A DNA stretch of 43,012 nucleotides from SIG578 sp045655125 (GTDB lineage: Bacteria; Bacillota; Clostridia; Oscillospirales; Ruminococcaceae). Location of the stretch: the NCBI GenBank assembly GCA_045655125.1, contig JAZOOR010000053.1, positions 1 to 43,012 of the forward strand. Reading direction: 5' to 3'. Both the position numbers and the translations under genes were made by a program. Below are positions 30,012-39,049 of the stretch, one piece after another (the stretch's first letter is position 1; each line of letters starts with the position of its first letter). The notes under the pieces were generated by a model, which did no database searches, was not told the DNA's origin, and saw only the letters and a program-made list of their open reading frames with translations.

Positions 30012-30422
30012 TTATTTTTGGTTTTTTACTATCTCGCGCCAATCAAGGTCGCCACGGTCAAGTCCGTGAATTAAAACCTCTGCAGTTGCCATATTGGTTG
30101 CGATAGCGATATTGTTTACATCGCAAAGTCGGATTATATTATTGTCGCAAGGGTCGTTCTCGCGGCGGTTGGGGTTATTGGGGTCTCTGAAATAAAATAC
30201 CAAATCAATTTCATCCCAAGAGATTTTAGCCGCAATCTGCTGGTCTCCACCCTGATCACCCGAGAGGAATTTTATAACCTCAAGTCCTGTTGCATCAGAA
30301 ACAAGTTTTCCTGTTTTAGCTGTAGCATAGAGATTATGCTTGCCAAGGATCCTTTTATAAGCAATGCAAAGCTGGATCATCATTTCCTTTTTTGCGTCGT
30401 GCGCCATCAAAGCAATGTTCAT
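30012..30422 (-). CDS. mgsA: Methylglyoxal synthase
   Basis: The 136-residue protein shows the MGS fold: MNIALMAHDAKK at the start, the phosphate-binding ATAKTG loop, the catalytic segment SGDQGGDQQIAA with its two aspartates, and 'FYFRDPNNPN'. It turns dihydroxyacetone phosphate into methylglyoxal plus phosphate, a bypass of lower glycolysis when phosphate is short. It follows minD by 18 bases, a neighbour pair found in other Clostridia at the end of the mre/min block. Confidence 0.96.
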   Translation of the reverse strand: MNIALMAHDAKKEMMIQLCIAYKRILGKHNLYATAKTGKLVSDATGLEVIKFLSGDQGGDQQIAAKISWDEIDLVFYFRDPNNPNRRENDPCDNNIIRLCDVNNIAIATNMATAEVLIHGLDRGDLDWREIVKNQK

Positions 30423-30440
30423 AAGTTTTCTCCTTTTTTA

Positions 30441-31175
30441 TTACCTTAAAAGCAGCGGGACATCGCGCCCCAGAATGCGTTTTGCCATATTTGAAAAGGC
30501 AAGAATGCCAATGCTTTTCTTAATTTCTTTTTTACTGCGAGTATGTACTGTGCGAGAAAGAAGCTCGTCCTCAGGAATTATTGCAATCAGCTGTGCGCCG
30601 ATACTATCAATAATATCATCAATATCGGGCATAATGGCTTTTGCCGAAACCTCAAGCGGCACCATATTTACTACAAGCCGCATATTTTTAGTTCCGAAAC
30701 CACTTAGCTTTTGAGCCGCCTTTTCAGCATCGCGAACGCTGACAGGCGAGATATTAGTAACTATAAGTGCAAGGCTGCTTGCAGCTGCGGCTACCTCAAG
30801 GGAGCTACCGAGCCCTGCGGGTGTATCTAAAATCACATAGTCATAGCTTTTTGCAAGGTATTTGCAAAGTTGACAGAAACGGTTTTCAGAAATCATCTGG
30901 TCAGCGCGGACAGGAGCCGCAATAATGCTGAGGTTTGGTGTTTCATCTGCGCTGTAAACGGCGCTCATAGCATCGCATTTTCCGCTCAGGACATCACCAA
31001 GGTCAAATACTATATTATCTATTCCAAGCATAAGGTCAAGGCAACGCAAACCGCTATCGAGCTCTACAACTACTGCCTTTTTACCCTCATTTGCAAGCGA
31101 GAGGCCGAGATTTAATGCTACTGTTGATTTCCCTGTTCCTCCCTTTCCGGAGGTAACCAGCATTACCTTTCCCAT
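30441..31175 (-). CDS. minD: MinD-type division-site ATPase
   Basis: The 244-residue ParA-family ATPase has the deviant Walker A KGGTGKST near residue 10, the DLGDVL and LDTPAGLG motifs and a C-terminal helix (MAKRILGRDVPLLL) that could act as the membrane anchor. MinD normally recruits MinC to block FtsZ at the poles. Here minC and minE are missing from the cluster; the gene directly upstream is PBP2. The ATG at 31175 follows GGGGAA; a longer frame to 31217 lacks a ribosome site. Confidence 0.9.
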   Translation of the reverse strand: MGKVMLVTSGKGGTGKSTVALNLGLSLANEGKKAVVVELDSGLRCLDLMLGIDNIVFDLGDVLSGKCDAMSAVYSADETPNLSIIAAPVRADQMISENRFCQLCKYLAKSYDYVILDTPAGLGSSLEVAAAASSLALIVTNISPVSVRDAEKAAQKLSGFGTKNMRLVVNMVPLEVSAKAIMPDIDDIIDSIGAQLIAIIPEDELLSRTVHTRSKKEIKKSIGILAFSNMAKRILGRDVPLLLR

Positions 31176-31252
31176 AATTTTCCCCGTTTCTCTTCTACAT
31201 ATATTATAATATACCAAATTTTAGAGCGATTGTAAATAGAATATTGTTAATT

Positions 31253-33274
31253 TTAAGATAAAAGACTATTTTCCACTACGGGAGAGTTGGTTTCATCGCT
31301 TTCAAAGAAGTGTTTATCAAAAATTGCTTTTACAATAGGAGCTGCCTTGTTTCCGTTAAATCCGTATTCAACAACTGCAGCAACCGAAAGCTTACAGTCA
31401 TCAAGCGGGCCTATTGCTGTAAAAACTGCATTTGCCGCCTTGTTTCCATAGTTTTCGGGCGAGCCTGTTTTACTGCCGACCTTTATGGGATAGTTTCCGA
31501 AAGCGGAGCGGCCTGTTCCCTTTGTGGAAACAAGGTACATACCCTCTTTTACAGCCTCAAAGGCACCGTTTGTATTCTCAATGGTTGAAAGAACTGTATT
31601 TTTATGCTCATAAACCACATTTTCATAGTCAAAGCTTACAATCTTTTTTACTATATGAGCCTGCATACGAACGCCGTTGTTTCCAATCGCACCTGTATAA
31701 ACAGCTATCTGCAAGGGCGAAAACATACTATCAGACTGGCCGATTGATGCCTGAAGCACATCACCGGGATACCATTCTCTGCCCTGTGACTGTCTGTATT
31801 CGGGGCTTGCAAGTCTGCCTATATTTTCAGAAAGCTCAAGACCTGTTTTTTCTCCGAGTCCGAGCTTTGAGGCGTAGCTGTTGATGGTACTGATACCCAT
31901 ACGCTTGCCGACATCATAAAAGAAGATATTGCAGGAAACCCTGAGTGCATTTGAAAGGTTTATGTTAGAGTGGTGTCCCATACAGGTGAAATTCATATCG
32001 AGGTAGTTATAAACCCTCTGACAGCTTACCGTTGAGCTTGGTACTATCGTGCCGCTGCACATTGCGGCAATTCCCATACAGGGCTTAAATGTTGAGCCAG
32101 GGGCATACGCGCCGTTAAAGCAGCGGTTAAAGAGCGGCTTTTGCTCATTGTTTGCAAGCTCGCTGTATTTTGAATAATATTCGGTAACATCATACGAGGG
32201 ATAGTTTGCAGCAACTAGAATTTCCCCTGTCTGAGGATTGGTTGCTACAACGCAACCCGCATTTGCCTCCGCCCCCTTTTTAGTGGGGCTTGTTGAGGCA
32301 ATTTCAATAATACGGTCCTGCAAAGCAGTCTGAGCAGTCTTCTGAAGCTGGGAGTCAAGTGTTAAAACAATGGTGTTGCCAGGGATTGGCTCTTCTTTTA
32401 TATATGAGCTGATAACATTTCCGTCAACATCAAATTCGATAACTTTAATACCATCTGAGCCGCGAAGATACTGTTCATATGCCTTTTCAATACCGCTTTT
32501 TCCAACATAATCATTAAGCTTATATCCCTGAGTTTTAAGCTCGGCGTATTCCTCGGCATAGATAGGACCTATTGTGCCTAAAATGTGGGGAGCTATTGTA
32601 CCGTCGGGATACTCGCGGATGCTTTCCTCAGAAATGGTGACACCTGTATAGGTAATGCTCTTTTCAAGCACCTCAGAAACGGTTGACATAGAAACATCTT
32701 GCGAAAAGGAGTATGGGGCGCTTACTGTAAATCCCTTTATCTCCATTTCGTAGCGCACGCCTAAAATTGTGCGCTTTTCATCATCCGAAAGATTAGCATC
32801 GATATCATAGCGCTCGCAAAGAGCCGCCCACACATTTTCAAATGTTGCGTAGTCCTGAAGCCCTATCCTCGCTTTAAGCGATGTTACAGAGGTTTCATAG
32901 CCTTCTTTAAAGGCGTATGGTGCGGTTTCAGTTATAGGAATAGACTGATTATACTTTTCGTTTTGTTTTGCGCATATTTTTGCGGCAACAAGAATTATCT
33001 CGTTTACCTCGGACATTTTAATATAACTTTTATCAAATACAACATTATAGCCTGTTCTGTTTGCGGCGAGCGGAATTCCGTTTCTGTCAACAATTTCACC
33101 GCGGGCAGCCTTAACAGTTACCTCACGGGTATAGCGGACATCACTCATTCCTCGATATTTCTCTCCGTCAACAAGCTGAAGCTGCATCATTCGCACGACA
33201 AAGGCAGCAAAAATAGACGCTACAAGGACTGATAATATCAATACTCTTGAAACTGCTGTTCTCCTCTGTTTCAT
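31253..33274 (-). CDS. mrdA: Penicillin-binding protein 2 (elongation transpeptidase)
   Basis: The 673-residue protein has an N-terminal membrane anchor (about 8-30), a dimerisation domain and a transpeptidase domain with the STFK active site (Ser 394, Lys 397), the SCN motif in 'RVSCNIFFYDVG' and KTG at about residue 602. It is the class B PBP of the elongasome, cross-linking side-wall peptidoglycan with MreB, MreC, MreD and RodA. It follows mreD in one operon. rodA is not in the cluster. Confidence 0.95.
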   Translation of the reverse strand: MKQRRTAVSRVLILSVLVASIFAAFVVRMMQLQLVDGEKYRGMSDVRYTREVTVKAARGEIVDRNGIPLAANRTGYNVVFDKSYIKMSEVNEIILVAAKICAKQNEKYNQSIPITETAPYAFKEGYETSVTSLKARIGLQDYATFENVWAALCERYDIDANLSDDEKRTILGVRYEMEIKGFTVSAPYSFSQDVSMSTVSEVLEKSITYTGVTISEESIREYPDGTIAPHILGTIGPIYAEEYAELKTQGYKLNDYVGKSGIEKAYEQYLRGSDGIKVIEFDVDGNVISSYIKEEPIPGNTIVLTLDSQLQKTAQTALQDRIIEIASTSPTKKGAEANAGCVVATNPQTGEILVAANYPSYDVTEYYSKYSELANNEQKPLFNRCFNGAYAPGSTFKPCMGIAAMCSGTIVPSSTVSCQRVYNYLDMNFTCMGHHSNINLSNALRVSCNIFFYDVGKRMGISTINSYASKLGLGEKTGLELSENIGRLASPEYRQSQGREWYPGDVLQASIGQSDSMFSPLQIAVYTGAIGNNGVRMQAHIVKKIVSFDYENVVYEHKNTVLSTIENTNGAFEAVKEGMYLVSTKGTGRSAFGNYPIKVGSKTGSPENYGNKAANAVFTAIGPLDDCKLSVAAVVEYGFNGNKAAPIVKAIFDKHFFESDETNSPVVENSLLS

Positions 33275-33299
33275 TTGTCGTCACTTCCCTTTTAGGAAT

Positions 33300-33836
33300 T
33301 TACTGCTTATCAAACTTGGCTCGTTGCGGACTTATTCTGTAAATCTTTTCTGTAACAAACAAAATCGCTAATCCAAAAATGCATGTTTTAAAAAATGTCG
33401 GCAGATACGCCGATGCAAAAAGGCTACCCACATTCTCATAAGAGCGCAGGGCATAAAAGAAAAAGAAATCCACAAGGCAGTATATAAGTACTGCGGCCGA
33501 TACAGCCGCAGCAGCGCTTACATAAACAGGTCTTACATAAAATTTCATTATAAGCGAAACTGCAACGCAGATTACACACATAAAGAGCGCGTGAAAGCCA
33601 AAAGCTCTCTGGGCGCTGTAATCCCAGAAAAGACCGCAAAGTGATGCAATTACTGCTGACGGAATAATCTTTTCATAGCAGGACACCGCTATAGCAAACG
33701 GCATCAGAAACAGCACACCCGAGAAAATTCCGAAACGCTGTGGAGCGCACTGAAGCAAAAAGAGAAAAAGAGCAAAAATAGTATATAGCGCCCATTTTGC
33801 AGTGGTGCGGTACTTTTTTACTATCAAGCTTCTCAC
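33300..33836 (-). CDS. mreD: Rod shape-determining protein MreD
   Basis: The 178-residue, very hydrophobic protein has five or six transmembrane segments over about residues 14-168 and the MreD-like 'CGLFWDYSAQRAFGFHALF' segment at about 68-86. It is a membrane partner of MreC and PBP2 in the elongasome. It lies 14 bases after mreC and 25 bases before the PBP2 gene. Confidence 0.9.
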   Translation of the reverse strand: MRSLIVKKYRTTAKWALYTIFALFLFLLQCAPQRFGIFSGVLFLMPFAIAVSCYEKIIPSAVIASLCGLFWDYSAQRAFGFHALFMCVICVAVSLIMKFYVRPVYVSAAAAVSAAVLIYCLVDFFFFYALRSYENVGSLFASAYLPTFFKTCIFGLAILFVTEKIYRISPQRAKFDKQ

Positions 33837-33850
33837 TCCCTTTTTTAAGC

Positions 33851-34762
33851 TTATTCGTCAGTTGATACAGAGCTTTCTGTTTGCTCTGTTTCATCGGTCT
33901 CTTCATTCTGAGTGTCGGCAGGCTTTTCGTCAATGCTGAAATCGGTTATAACCATAACGTTTGTGACATCCATAACATCGACAACGGGTTTTATCTCGGC
34001 ATACATTGAAACACCCGAATTTTCAGCCTTTATTACATCAACTGTTCCGATTAAAATTCCTGCAGGAAAGACTCCGCCTATTCCCGAGGTTTCAATAATA
34101 TCTCCCGACAGCAGAGCCGTATCGCGAGGAAGCAGGCGAAGCTTTGTTTTGCCCTTTTCATAAAGCTCGGCATTTCCACCCACAACTCCCGTTGACTGTA
34201 TTCGCGAGTTATAGGCGCCGACATTTATTTCGGGGTCAAGAATAGTTGTTACAACACTGTAAGTAGGTCCAACGTGGGTTACAATACCCACAAGGCCTGC
34301 ATCTGTAATAACAGGGTCGCTTACCGAAATTGAGTTAAGTGAGCCTTTATCAATAGTAAACGAGCCAAATCTTGACGAGCTGTCGCGGCCGATTACCATA
34401 GCTGACTGCATTTTGTAGTCGGGGTTAAGCTCTTTTATTTCCAAAAACTTTTTAAGCTGCTCGTTTTCATTTTTATACTTTTCAAAATCGCTTAAATCCT
34501 TATAGGCATCAGCAAGCTGCTTTTTCAGCTCTTCGTTTTCCTTTTGAGTATCCTTTGCCGAAAGGAGCATATTGAAAAATCCTGCAACTTTATCGGATAT
34601 TGCTGAAGAAACCTTGACAACAGGAGTTACAACAGTTCCTATAGCCGCTTCAGAGAACGAAGCATAGTTACCTGTTGCCGCCTGATGAATCATTATTCCG
34701 ACAATTACGGCAAGGATACAAGCTATTATTTTAAATGCTCTGCCTTTAAAAAACTCCTTCAT
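33851..34762 (-). CDS. mreC: Rod shape-determining protein MreC
   Basis: The 303-residue protein has a transmembrane helix (about 9-30), a coiled coil (about 65-108) and a two-barrel extracellular domain ('MVIGRDSSSRFGSFTIDKG', 'GLVGIVTHVGPTYSVVTTILD'). An acidic Thr/Glu/Ser tail of some 25 residues ends it. MreC links MreB filaments to PBP2 and MreD. A hairpin separates it from mreB. Confidence 0.95.
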   Translation of the reverse strand: MKEFFKGRAFKIIACILAVIVGIMIHQAATGNYASFSEAAIGTVVTPVVKVSSAISDKVAGFFNMLLSAKDTQKENEELKKQLADAYKDLSDFEKYKNENEQLKKFLEIKELNPDYKMQSAMVIGRDSSSRFGSFTIDKGSLNSISVSDPVITDAGLVGIVTHVGPTYSVVTTILDPEINVGAYNSRIQSTGVVGGNAELYEKGKTKLRLLPRDTALLSGDIIETSGIGGVFPAGILIGTVDVIKAENSGVSMYAEIKPVVDVMDVTNVMVITDFSIDEKPADTQNEETDETEQTESSVSTDE

Positions 34763-34796
34763 CTAAGGTTCCTCCTTTCAAGTCTTAGAAAAAATA

Positions 34797-34824
34797 GGTG
34801 CAGACGGAATTTTCCGCCTGCGCC
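34797..34824 (-). terminator. Partial terminator between mreB and mreC
   Basis: On the minus strand GGCGCAGGCGGAA and TTCCGTCTGCACC form a long stem with wobble pairs, followed by TATTTTTTC. Some transcripts probably stop after mreB, giving more MreB than MreCD. Confidence 0.75.
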
Positions 34825-34841
34825 CAAAAAAAGTTTATGCC

Positions 34842-35873
34842 TTATTCATCGTCAAGCAGAACATCACTGAGTCTGTCAATATCCTCGAGCATCATTCCTG
34901 TTCCCTCTGCAACGCAATCAAGCGGGTTTTCAGCAATGTGAACAGGAATTCCTGTTTCGTGAGTAATAAGCTCATCGAGACCGCGGAGAAGTGCGCCGCC
35001 GCCTGTCAGGGTAATGCCATTATCAATAATATCAGCCGAAAGCTCGGGAGGAGTGTTCTCGAGAGTGGACTTAACTGCATCAACAATCTGAGAGAGAGAA
35101 TCCTCAAGTGCCTCTCGTACCTCGAATGCCTCAATGGTGATATTTTTAGGAAGACCGTCTACAAGGTTTCTACCCTTAATGAGCATACTTCCCTCACCCT
35201 CGTAAGTGTAAGCTGAGCCAATCTCTATCTTTATTGCCTCGGCAGTTCTTTCACCGATGAGCAGGTTGTATTTCTTTTTGATGTAATTGATGATTGAAAG
35301 GTCAAACTGGTCACCTGCGACGCGAACAGACTGCGCAGTTACAATACCTCCGAGGGAGATAACAGCAACCTCACTCGTACCGCCGCCGATATCAACAACC
35401 ATACTGCCGATAGGCTCGGATATGGGAAGCCCTGCGCCGATAGCAGCAGCCATAGGCTCTTCAATAACATTTACCTGTCTTGCACCTGCCTTGTATGCAG
35501 CATCCTTAACTGCTCTCTTTTCAACCTCTGTAACACCCGAGGGAATACAGATAACAACTCTGGGTTTGCTGAAAACAGAGTTACCGATAGCCTTGGAAAT
35601 AAATATTTTGAGCATAGTTGCGGCAATAGCAAAGTCAGAAATAACGCCATCTTTAAGAGGGCTGACTGCAACGATAGAACCGGGAGTTCTTCCGATAACA
35701 TCCTTTGCCTCGCGGCCGACAAACTTAACGGTATTATTCTTAATATCCTTTGCAACAACTGAAGGCTCGCGCATAATGATGCCTTTGCCCTTCATATAGA
35801 CAAGGGTATTTGCAGTACCGAGGTCGATACCGATATCCTTGGAAAACATATTGAAATTTAACTTACCAAACAT
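34842..35873 (-). CDS. mreB: Rod shape-determining actin-like protein MreB
   Basis: The 343-residue protein has the actin-fold phosphate loops GIDLGTANTLVY near residue 11 and DIGGGTSEVAVI near 165, then 'GNSVFSKPRVVICIPSGVTEVEKRAV' split by the interdomain region and a C-terminal adenosine motif GGGALLRGL. It polymerises beneath the membrane and guides side-wall synthesis. The ATG at 35873 follows GAGGAG; a longer frame lacks a site. It is first in the mre operon and has a clear promoter. Confidence 0.98.
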   Translation of the reverse strand: MFGKLNFNMFSKDIGIDLGTANTLVYMKGKGIIMREPSVVAKDIKNNTVKFVGREAKDVIGRTPGSIVAVSPLKDGVISDFAIAATMLKIFISKAIGNSVFSKPRVVICIPSGVTEVEKRAVKDAAYKAGARQVNVIEEPMAAAIGAGLPISEPIGSMVVDIGGGTSEVAVISLGGIVTAQSVRVAGDQFDLSIINYIKKKYNLLIGERTAEAIKIEIGSAYTYEGEGSMLIKGRNLVDGLPKNITIEAFEVREALEDSLSQIVDAVKSTLENTPPELSADIIDNGITLTGGGALLRGLDELITHETGIPVHIAENPLDCVAEGTGMMLEDIDRLSDVLLDDE

Positions 35874-35928
35874 TTTTTTCTCCTCTCTGATGCTCAAAGA
35901 AATTTATAATTTATACTAAACTTTATAT

Positions 35929-35957
35929 ATTATAACCCTTTTTTTTCCTTTTCACAA
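35929..35957 (-). promoter_or_regulatory. Sigma-A promoter of the mre operon
   Basis: On the minus strand TTGTGA (35957-35952), 17 bases, TATAAT (35934-35929), about 56 bases before the mreB ATG. Confidence 0.65.
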
Positions 35958-35988
35958 TACAAATCCGTAATTTTTTTCACTTTTTCCG

Positions 35989-38070
35989 CTAAATTGCACC
36001 GTTTTTATATAGTCCGCGGGTAAATCCCTCACTGCACTGTGGGGATGTTCTGTTTTTTACGTTTTGAATAACCTCTCTACAGCGCTCGGGGTTTTCAGAT
36101 GTAAAGTAGCAAAGCAGGTAGTCTGCCCTATCAAATTCTCTATTTTCTAAAGGCGCACTTAAAGCTGCGCTGTTATATATTTCGCTGACCTCACCGCGAC
36201 AGACTATTTTCATTTTTGCGCCCTTTCTGTCTATAACACATCCCGCTTTACCGCCGCAAGCACTGCAGTCAAAAACAGATTTTTTAGGGCAGGCTCTTGT
36301 AATCATCAGCGGCAAATATCCATAAACAAGTGCGGATATTTCAGTAAATGGTAAAAGGTCATACAAACTTTTTTGTGAAAGCTCGAAGCTTGCCACCGCT
36401 CTGTCAACACAATTTTCGCTAAGAATCTTTAGTGCGCGGCTGTTTGTAGTGTTCATAAAAGCGCCAAAGCTAATTTTAAAGCCTTTTTCCTTTGCAAGCG
36501 GTAGCTGACCTATATTCTGAATCATCACACGCTCTATTCCCATTTGTTTTATGGTTTCAAGCGCAGATTTTGTAAAATCGTCATTTGAAAATGCAAATCT
36601 ATCTGGCTCGGCTGTAATTTTAGCAGCAAGAGAGCGGTCAATATCATTTTTATGTGCAATCAGCTCTCTTATGGGTAAAATTAGTTCATCACAAAGCTCT
36701 TTGCAATTAGAAAACTGCTTTATATTTTCAAAACGGACAGATATTTTCTGTTTATCTGAGGCTTTTGAGGGAATCTCAAGCGGCTCTATCCTAAAAGTTT
36801 CTCGCACAATAGGCTCACATCTTTTTTTTGAGAGCTTTTCTACAGCCTCTCGCCTGAGAGCATTTAAAACCGATGCGGGAGCCGCCGCATTTTTTATAAT
36901 GGTTTTAAGTGATGCAAGATAATACGGTGTTGAGCCAAGCCGTGACAGCTTCTGCTCTACAGCCTCTCTAGTAGCGGTAGGTCCGCTTGTGTAGGGTGCC
37001 TGCACCTGTGCAGTGTTTCCCTTCTCATCGGATAAAGTAAGCTTTATTGGCTCATTTTCGCAGATTTCGATTTCTGCGTGAACAGCAACCCTCTGCATTT
37101 CGCGGCGATAAAGCTCATGTAGCCTCGGCTGAGCCTCTTGCGCCTTTGCGGCATCCTCACCGCTTCTAAAGCCAAACATTGTTTTATTTATCTGTGATTT
37201 ATAATATCCATCGGTAAATCCGCTGCGTGAAAAAATATCACGGGAAAGCTCAAAAAGCTCGCTACTGTCCGCTCCTGAAAGAGATGCTCTTGCAAGGGAA
37301 ACCGCCGCCGCAACATATTCAGGGCGTTTCATTCTGCCCTCAATTTTAAATGAAGTTACACCGAAGCTCGCAAGCTCGGAAAGGTATGAGCAGAGCGAAA
37401 GGTCTTTAAGGCTGAGCGCGTGTCCGATAGGGGTGTCAATACCGCATTCAAGACGGCAAGGCTGAGCGCATCTTCCTCTGTTTCCACTGCGCCTTCCGAT
37501 TACTGACGAAAGGTAGCACTGGCCCGAAACCGACATGCAAAGCGCACCGTGGATAAACACCTCGGTTTCGATGATATTTTTTTCTGCAATTTCTTTTATT
37601 TCGCTGCGTGAAAGCTCGCGCGCCAAAACAGCTCTCTCAAACCCAAGCTCCAATGCAGCCCTTGCTCCCGAGGGGCTTGATATGCCCATTTGGGTTGATG
37701 CGTGAAGCGGGAGGCTCGGGCAGATTTTTTTAGCAAGAGATAGAACTCCTAAATCCGAAACAATAAGCGCGTCCACTCCCTCTTTTGCGGCAAACTCAAT
37801 AAGCTCTGCCGCCAAGGAGAGCTCACGATCATAAACCGCAGTGTTAAGGGCAAGGTGCACCTTAACATCGCGGTCATGACAATAGGCTATTGTTTTAACA
37901 AGCTCATAAGGCTCGAAATTTTGTGCAGAGGCTCTGGCGCTGAAACTTTTTGCGCCAAGGTAAATAGCATCTGCACCGCAACGCACTGCCGCCTCTGCCG
38001 CTTCAAAGCTACCCGCAGGCGCAAGAATTTCTGGCATTTTTAGCAGAGCAAATAAATCGGGAGCTTGCAT
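35989..38070 (-). CDS. U32 family peptidase / tRNA- or rRNA-modification-type protein
   Basis: The 693-residue protein starts MQAPDLFALLKMPEILAPAGS and has the U32 signature 'EVFIHGALCMSVSGQCYLSS' with following Cys residues (GRCAQPCRLEC) that bind an Fe-S cluster, then a DUF3656-type domain and a C-terminal Cys motif 'DCSACGGKAGC'. U32 proteins such as RlhA, TrhP and YrrO act in RNA hydroxylation rather than proteolysis, and this is the likely role. The start at 38070 follows CGGAGG; a longer frame overlaps zapA. It lies 19 bases after zapA. Confidence 0.9.
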   Translation of the reverse strand: MQAPDLFALLKMPEILAPAGSFEAAEAAVRCGADAIYLGAKSFSARASAQNFEPYELVKTIAYCHDRDVKVHLALNTAVYDRELSLAAELIEFAAKEGVDALIVSDLGVLSLAKKICPSLPLHASTQMGISSPSGARAALELGFERAVLARELSRSEIKEIAEKNIIETEVFIHGALCMSVSGQCYLSSVIGRRSGNRGRCAQPCRLECGIDTPIGHALSLKDLSLCSYLSELASFGVTSFKIEGRMKRPEYVAAAVSLARASLSGADSSELFELSRDIFSRSGFTDGYYKSQINKTMFGFRSGEDAAKAQEAQPRLHELYRREMQRVAVHAEIEICENEPIKLTLSDEKGNTAQVQAPYTSGPTATREAVEQKLSRLGSTPYYLASLKTIIKNAAAPASVLNALRREAVEKLSKKRCEPIVRETFRIEPLEIPSKASDKQKISVRFENIKQFSNCKELCDELILPIRELIAHKNDIDRSLAAKITAEPDRFAFSNDDFTKSALETIKQMGIERVMIQNIGQLPLAKEKGFKISFGAFMNTTNSRALKILSENCVDRAVASFELSQKSLYDLLPFTEISALVYGYLPLMITRACPKKSVFDCSACGGKAGCVIDRKGAKMKIVCRGEVSEIYNSAALSAPLENREFDRADYLLCYFTSENPERCREVIQNVKNRTSPQCSEGFTRGLYKNGAI

Positions 38071-38089
38071 AAATCCCCGTTCCTCCGAT

Positions 38090-38437
38090 TTAGCGGTTTT
38101 CAGCTCTGAGTCTGTCAATCTCGCGCTCTAAACGCTCAATCTTTCTCTTTGCATCGTCAAGCTCAATGCGTGCCTTTGCAGTATCCTGTATGTAATCGTT
38201 AATCTGCAGGCGCATACGGTCACTTGTTTCGACCTCTTTATTTCTCTTGTCAAGATAGTCAAGAGCGCAAAGAACGGCTGCTGATGTAGCGGTTATTCTT
38301 GTGCTGCGCTGGCAGAGCCTTTTCATATCAGAATCAAGCTCATAAGCAAGCTCTAAGAGATACTCCTCGCTGTCCTCTGTCAGAATGGTGTAATCCGTGC
38401 CATAAATTTTAACGCTTACCTTGTTTTTATTTTCCAT
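38090..38437 (-). CDS. zapA: Cell division protein ZapA
   Basis: The 115-residue protein has the ZapA head (VSVKIYGTDYTILTEDSEEY, residues 7-26), then 'LELAYELDSDM', and a long C-terminal coiled coil. ZapA bundles FtsZ filaments at the division ring. A GGGGTGA site precedes the ATG. It heads an operon with the U32 peptidase, a common order in Clostridia. Confidence 0.93.
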   Translation of the reverse strand: MENKNKVSVKIYGTDYTILTEDSEEYLLELAYELDSDMKRLCQRSTRITATSAAVLCALDYLDKRNKEVETSDRMRLQINDYIQDTAKARIELDDAKRKIERLEREIDRLRAENR

Positions 38438-38478
38438 AAAAATTCACCCCATAATTAAATTCTAATTATATATTTTAT

Positions 38479-38507
38479 ATTATAACACAATACTTTACAA
38501 ATTACAA
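38479..38507 (-). promoter_or_regulatory. Sigma-A promoter of zapA
   Basis: On the minus strand TTGTAA (38507-38502), 17 bases, TATAAT (38484-38479). Confidence 0.65.
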
Positions 38508-38556
38508 AGGTTTTTTCTCTAATTCGACTAAAAATAATTATTTTCTTTTAAATTGC

Positions 38557-38585
38557 GAATAAAGAATTTCTCTTGGGGGTAAAAT
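38557..38585 (+). promoter_or_regulatory. Candidate forespore (sigma F/G-like) promoter of the CmpB-like gene
   Basis: GAATA (38557-38561), 15 bases, GGGTAAAAT (38577-38585). The second element fits the sigma F -10 pattern GGNNANANT; the first is near GYATA. No sigma-A promoter of good spacing is seen. Confidence 0.35.
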
Positions 38586-38615
38586 AAAACTACTTTACAC
38601 CTAAAGGAGAGGCGT

Positions 38616-39005
38616 ATGAAAAGGGTTAAATTTGATTTTGGACTTTTCTCATTTGGTTTTGCGGCATACAGTCTAATTGAGCTTGCGTGGCGTCGGTACA
38701 CCCACTATACAATGGGGCTGGCAGGCGGAATATGTTTCTTAATTCTCTATCACATTTATAAAAAGTATCCCTCACTCTCACTTTTTAAGAAGTGTCTTAT
38801 CGGCTCAGCAATTATAACACTGGTTGAGTTTTGTTTTGGCTGCCTTTTAAACCTCAGGCTCCACCTCGGGATATGGGACTATTCAAATATGCCATTTAAT
38901 ATCTTAGGACAGGTTTGTCCGTTGTTTTCTTTTATCTGGATGCTTCTTTGCATCCCCATTTGTTTTATTTCAAAAAAGCTCTGCAGGCTTGAAAAAAGGA
39001 TATAA
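38616..39005 (+). CDS. CmpB-like (putative ABC-transporter type IV) membrane protein
   Basis: The 129-residue protein has four likely transmembrane segments and the conserved tail 'LGIWDYSNMPFNILGQVCPLF' (two blocks, about residues 83-103), typical of the family once called DUF1113 and now putative ABC-transporter type IV/CmpB. Its function is not known. AAAGGAGAGG precedes the ATG. It has a terminator after it and a possible forespore promoter before it. Confidence 0.8.
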   Translation: MKRVKFDFGLFSFGFAAYSLIELAWRRYTHYTMGLAGGICFLILYHIYKKYPSLSLFKKCLIGSAIITLVEFCFGCLLNLRLHLGIWDYSNMPFNILGQVCPLFSFIWMLLCIPICFISKKLCRLEKRI

Positions 39006-39032
39006 AAAAGCGGCGCACTGCGCCGCTTTTTT
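39004..39032 (+). terminator. Bidirectional terminator
   Basis: AAAAAAGCGGCG (39004-39015), loop CACTG, CGCCGCTTTTTT (39021-39032). It ends both the CmpB-like gene and, from the other strand, the phosphodiesterase gene. Confidence 0.93.
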
Positions 39033-39049
39033 CACAATTACAGGCTTTT

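Noticed and set aside
35287..35799. 170-codon frame opposite mreB
   Set aside because: Shadow of a strongly conserved gene; no start signal.
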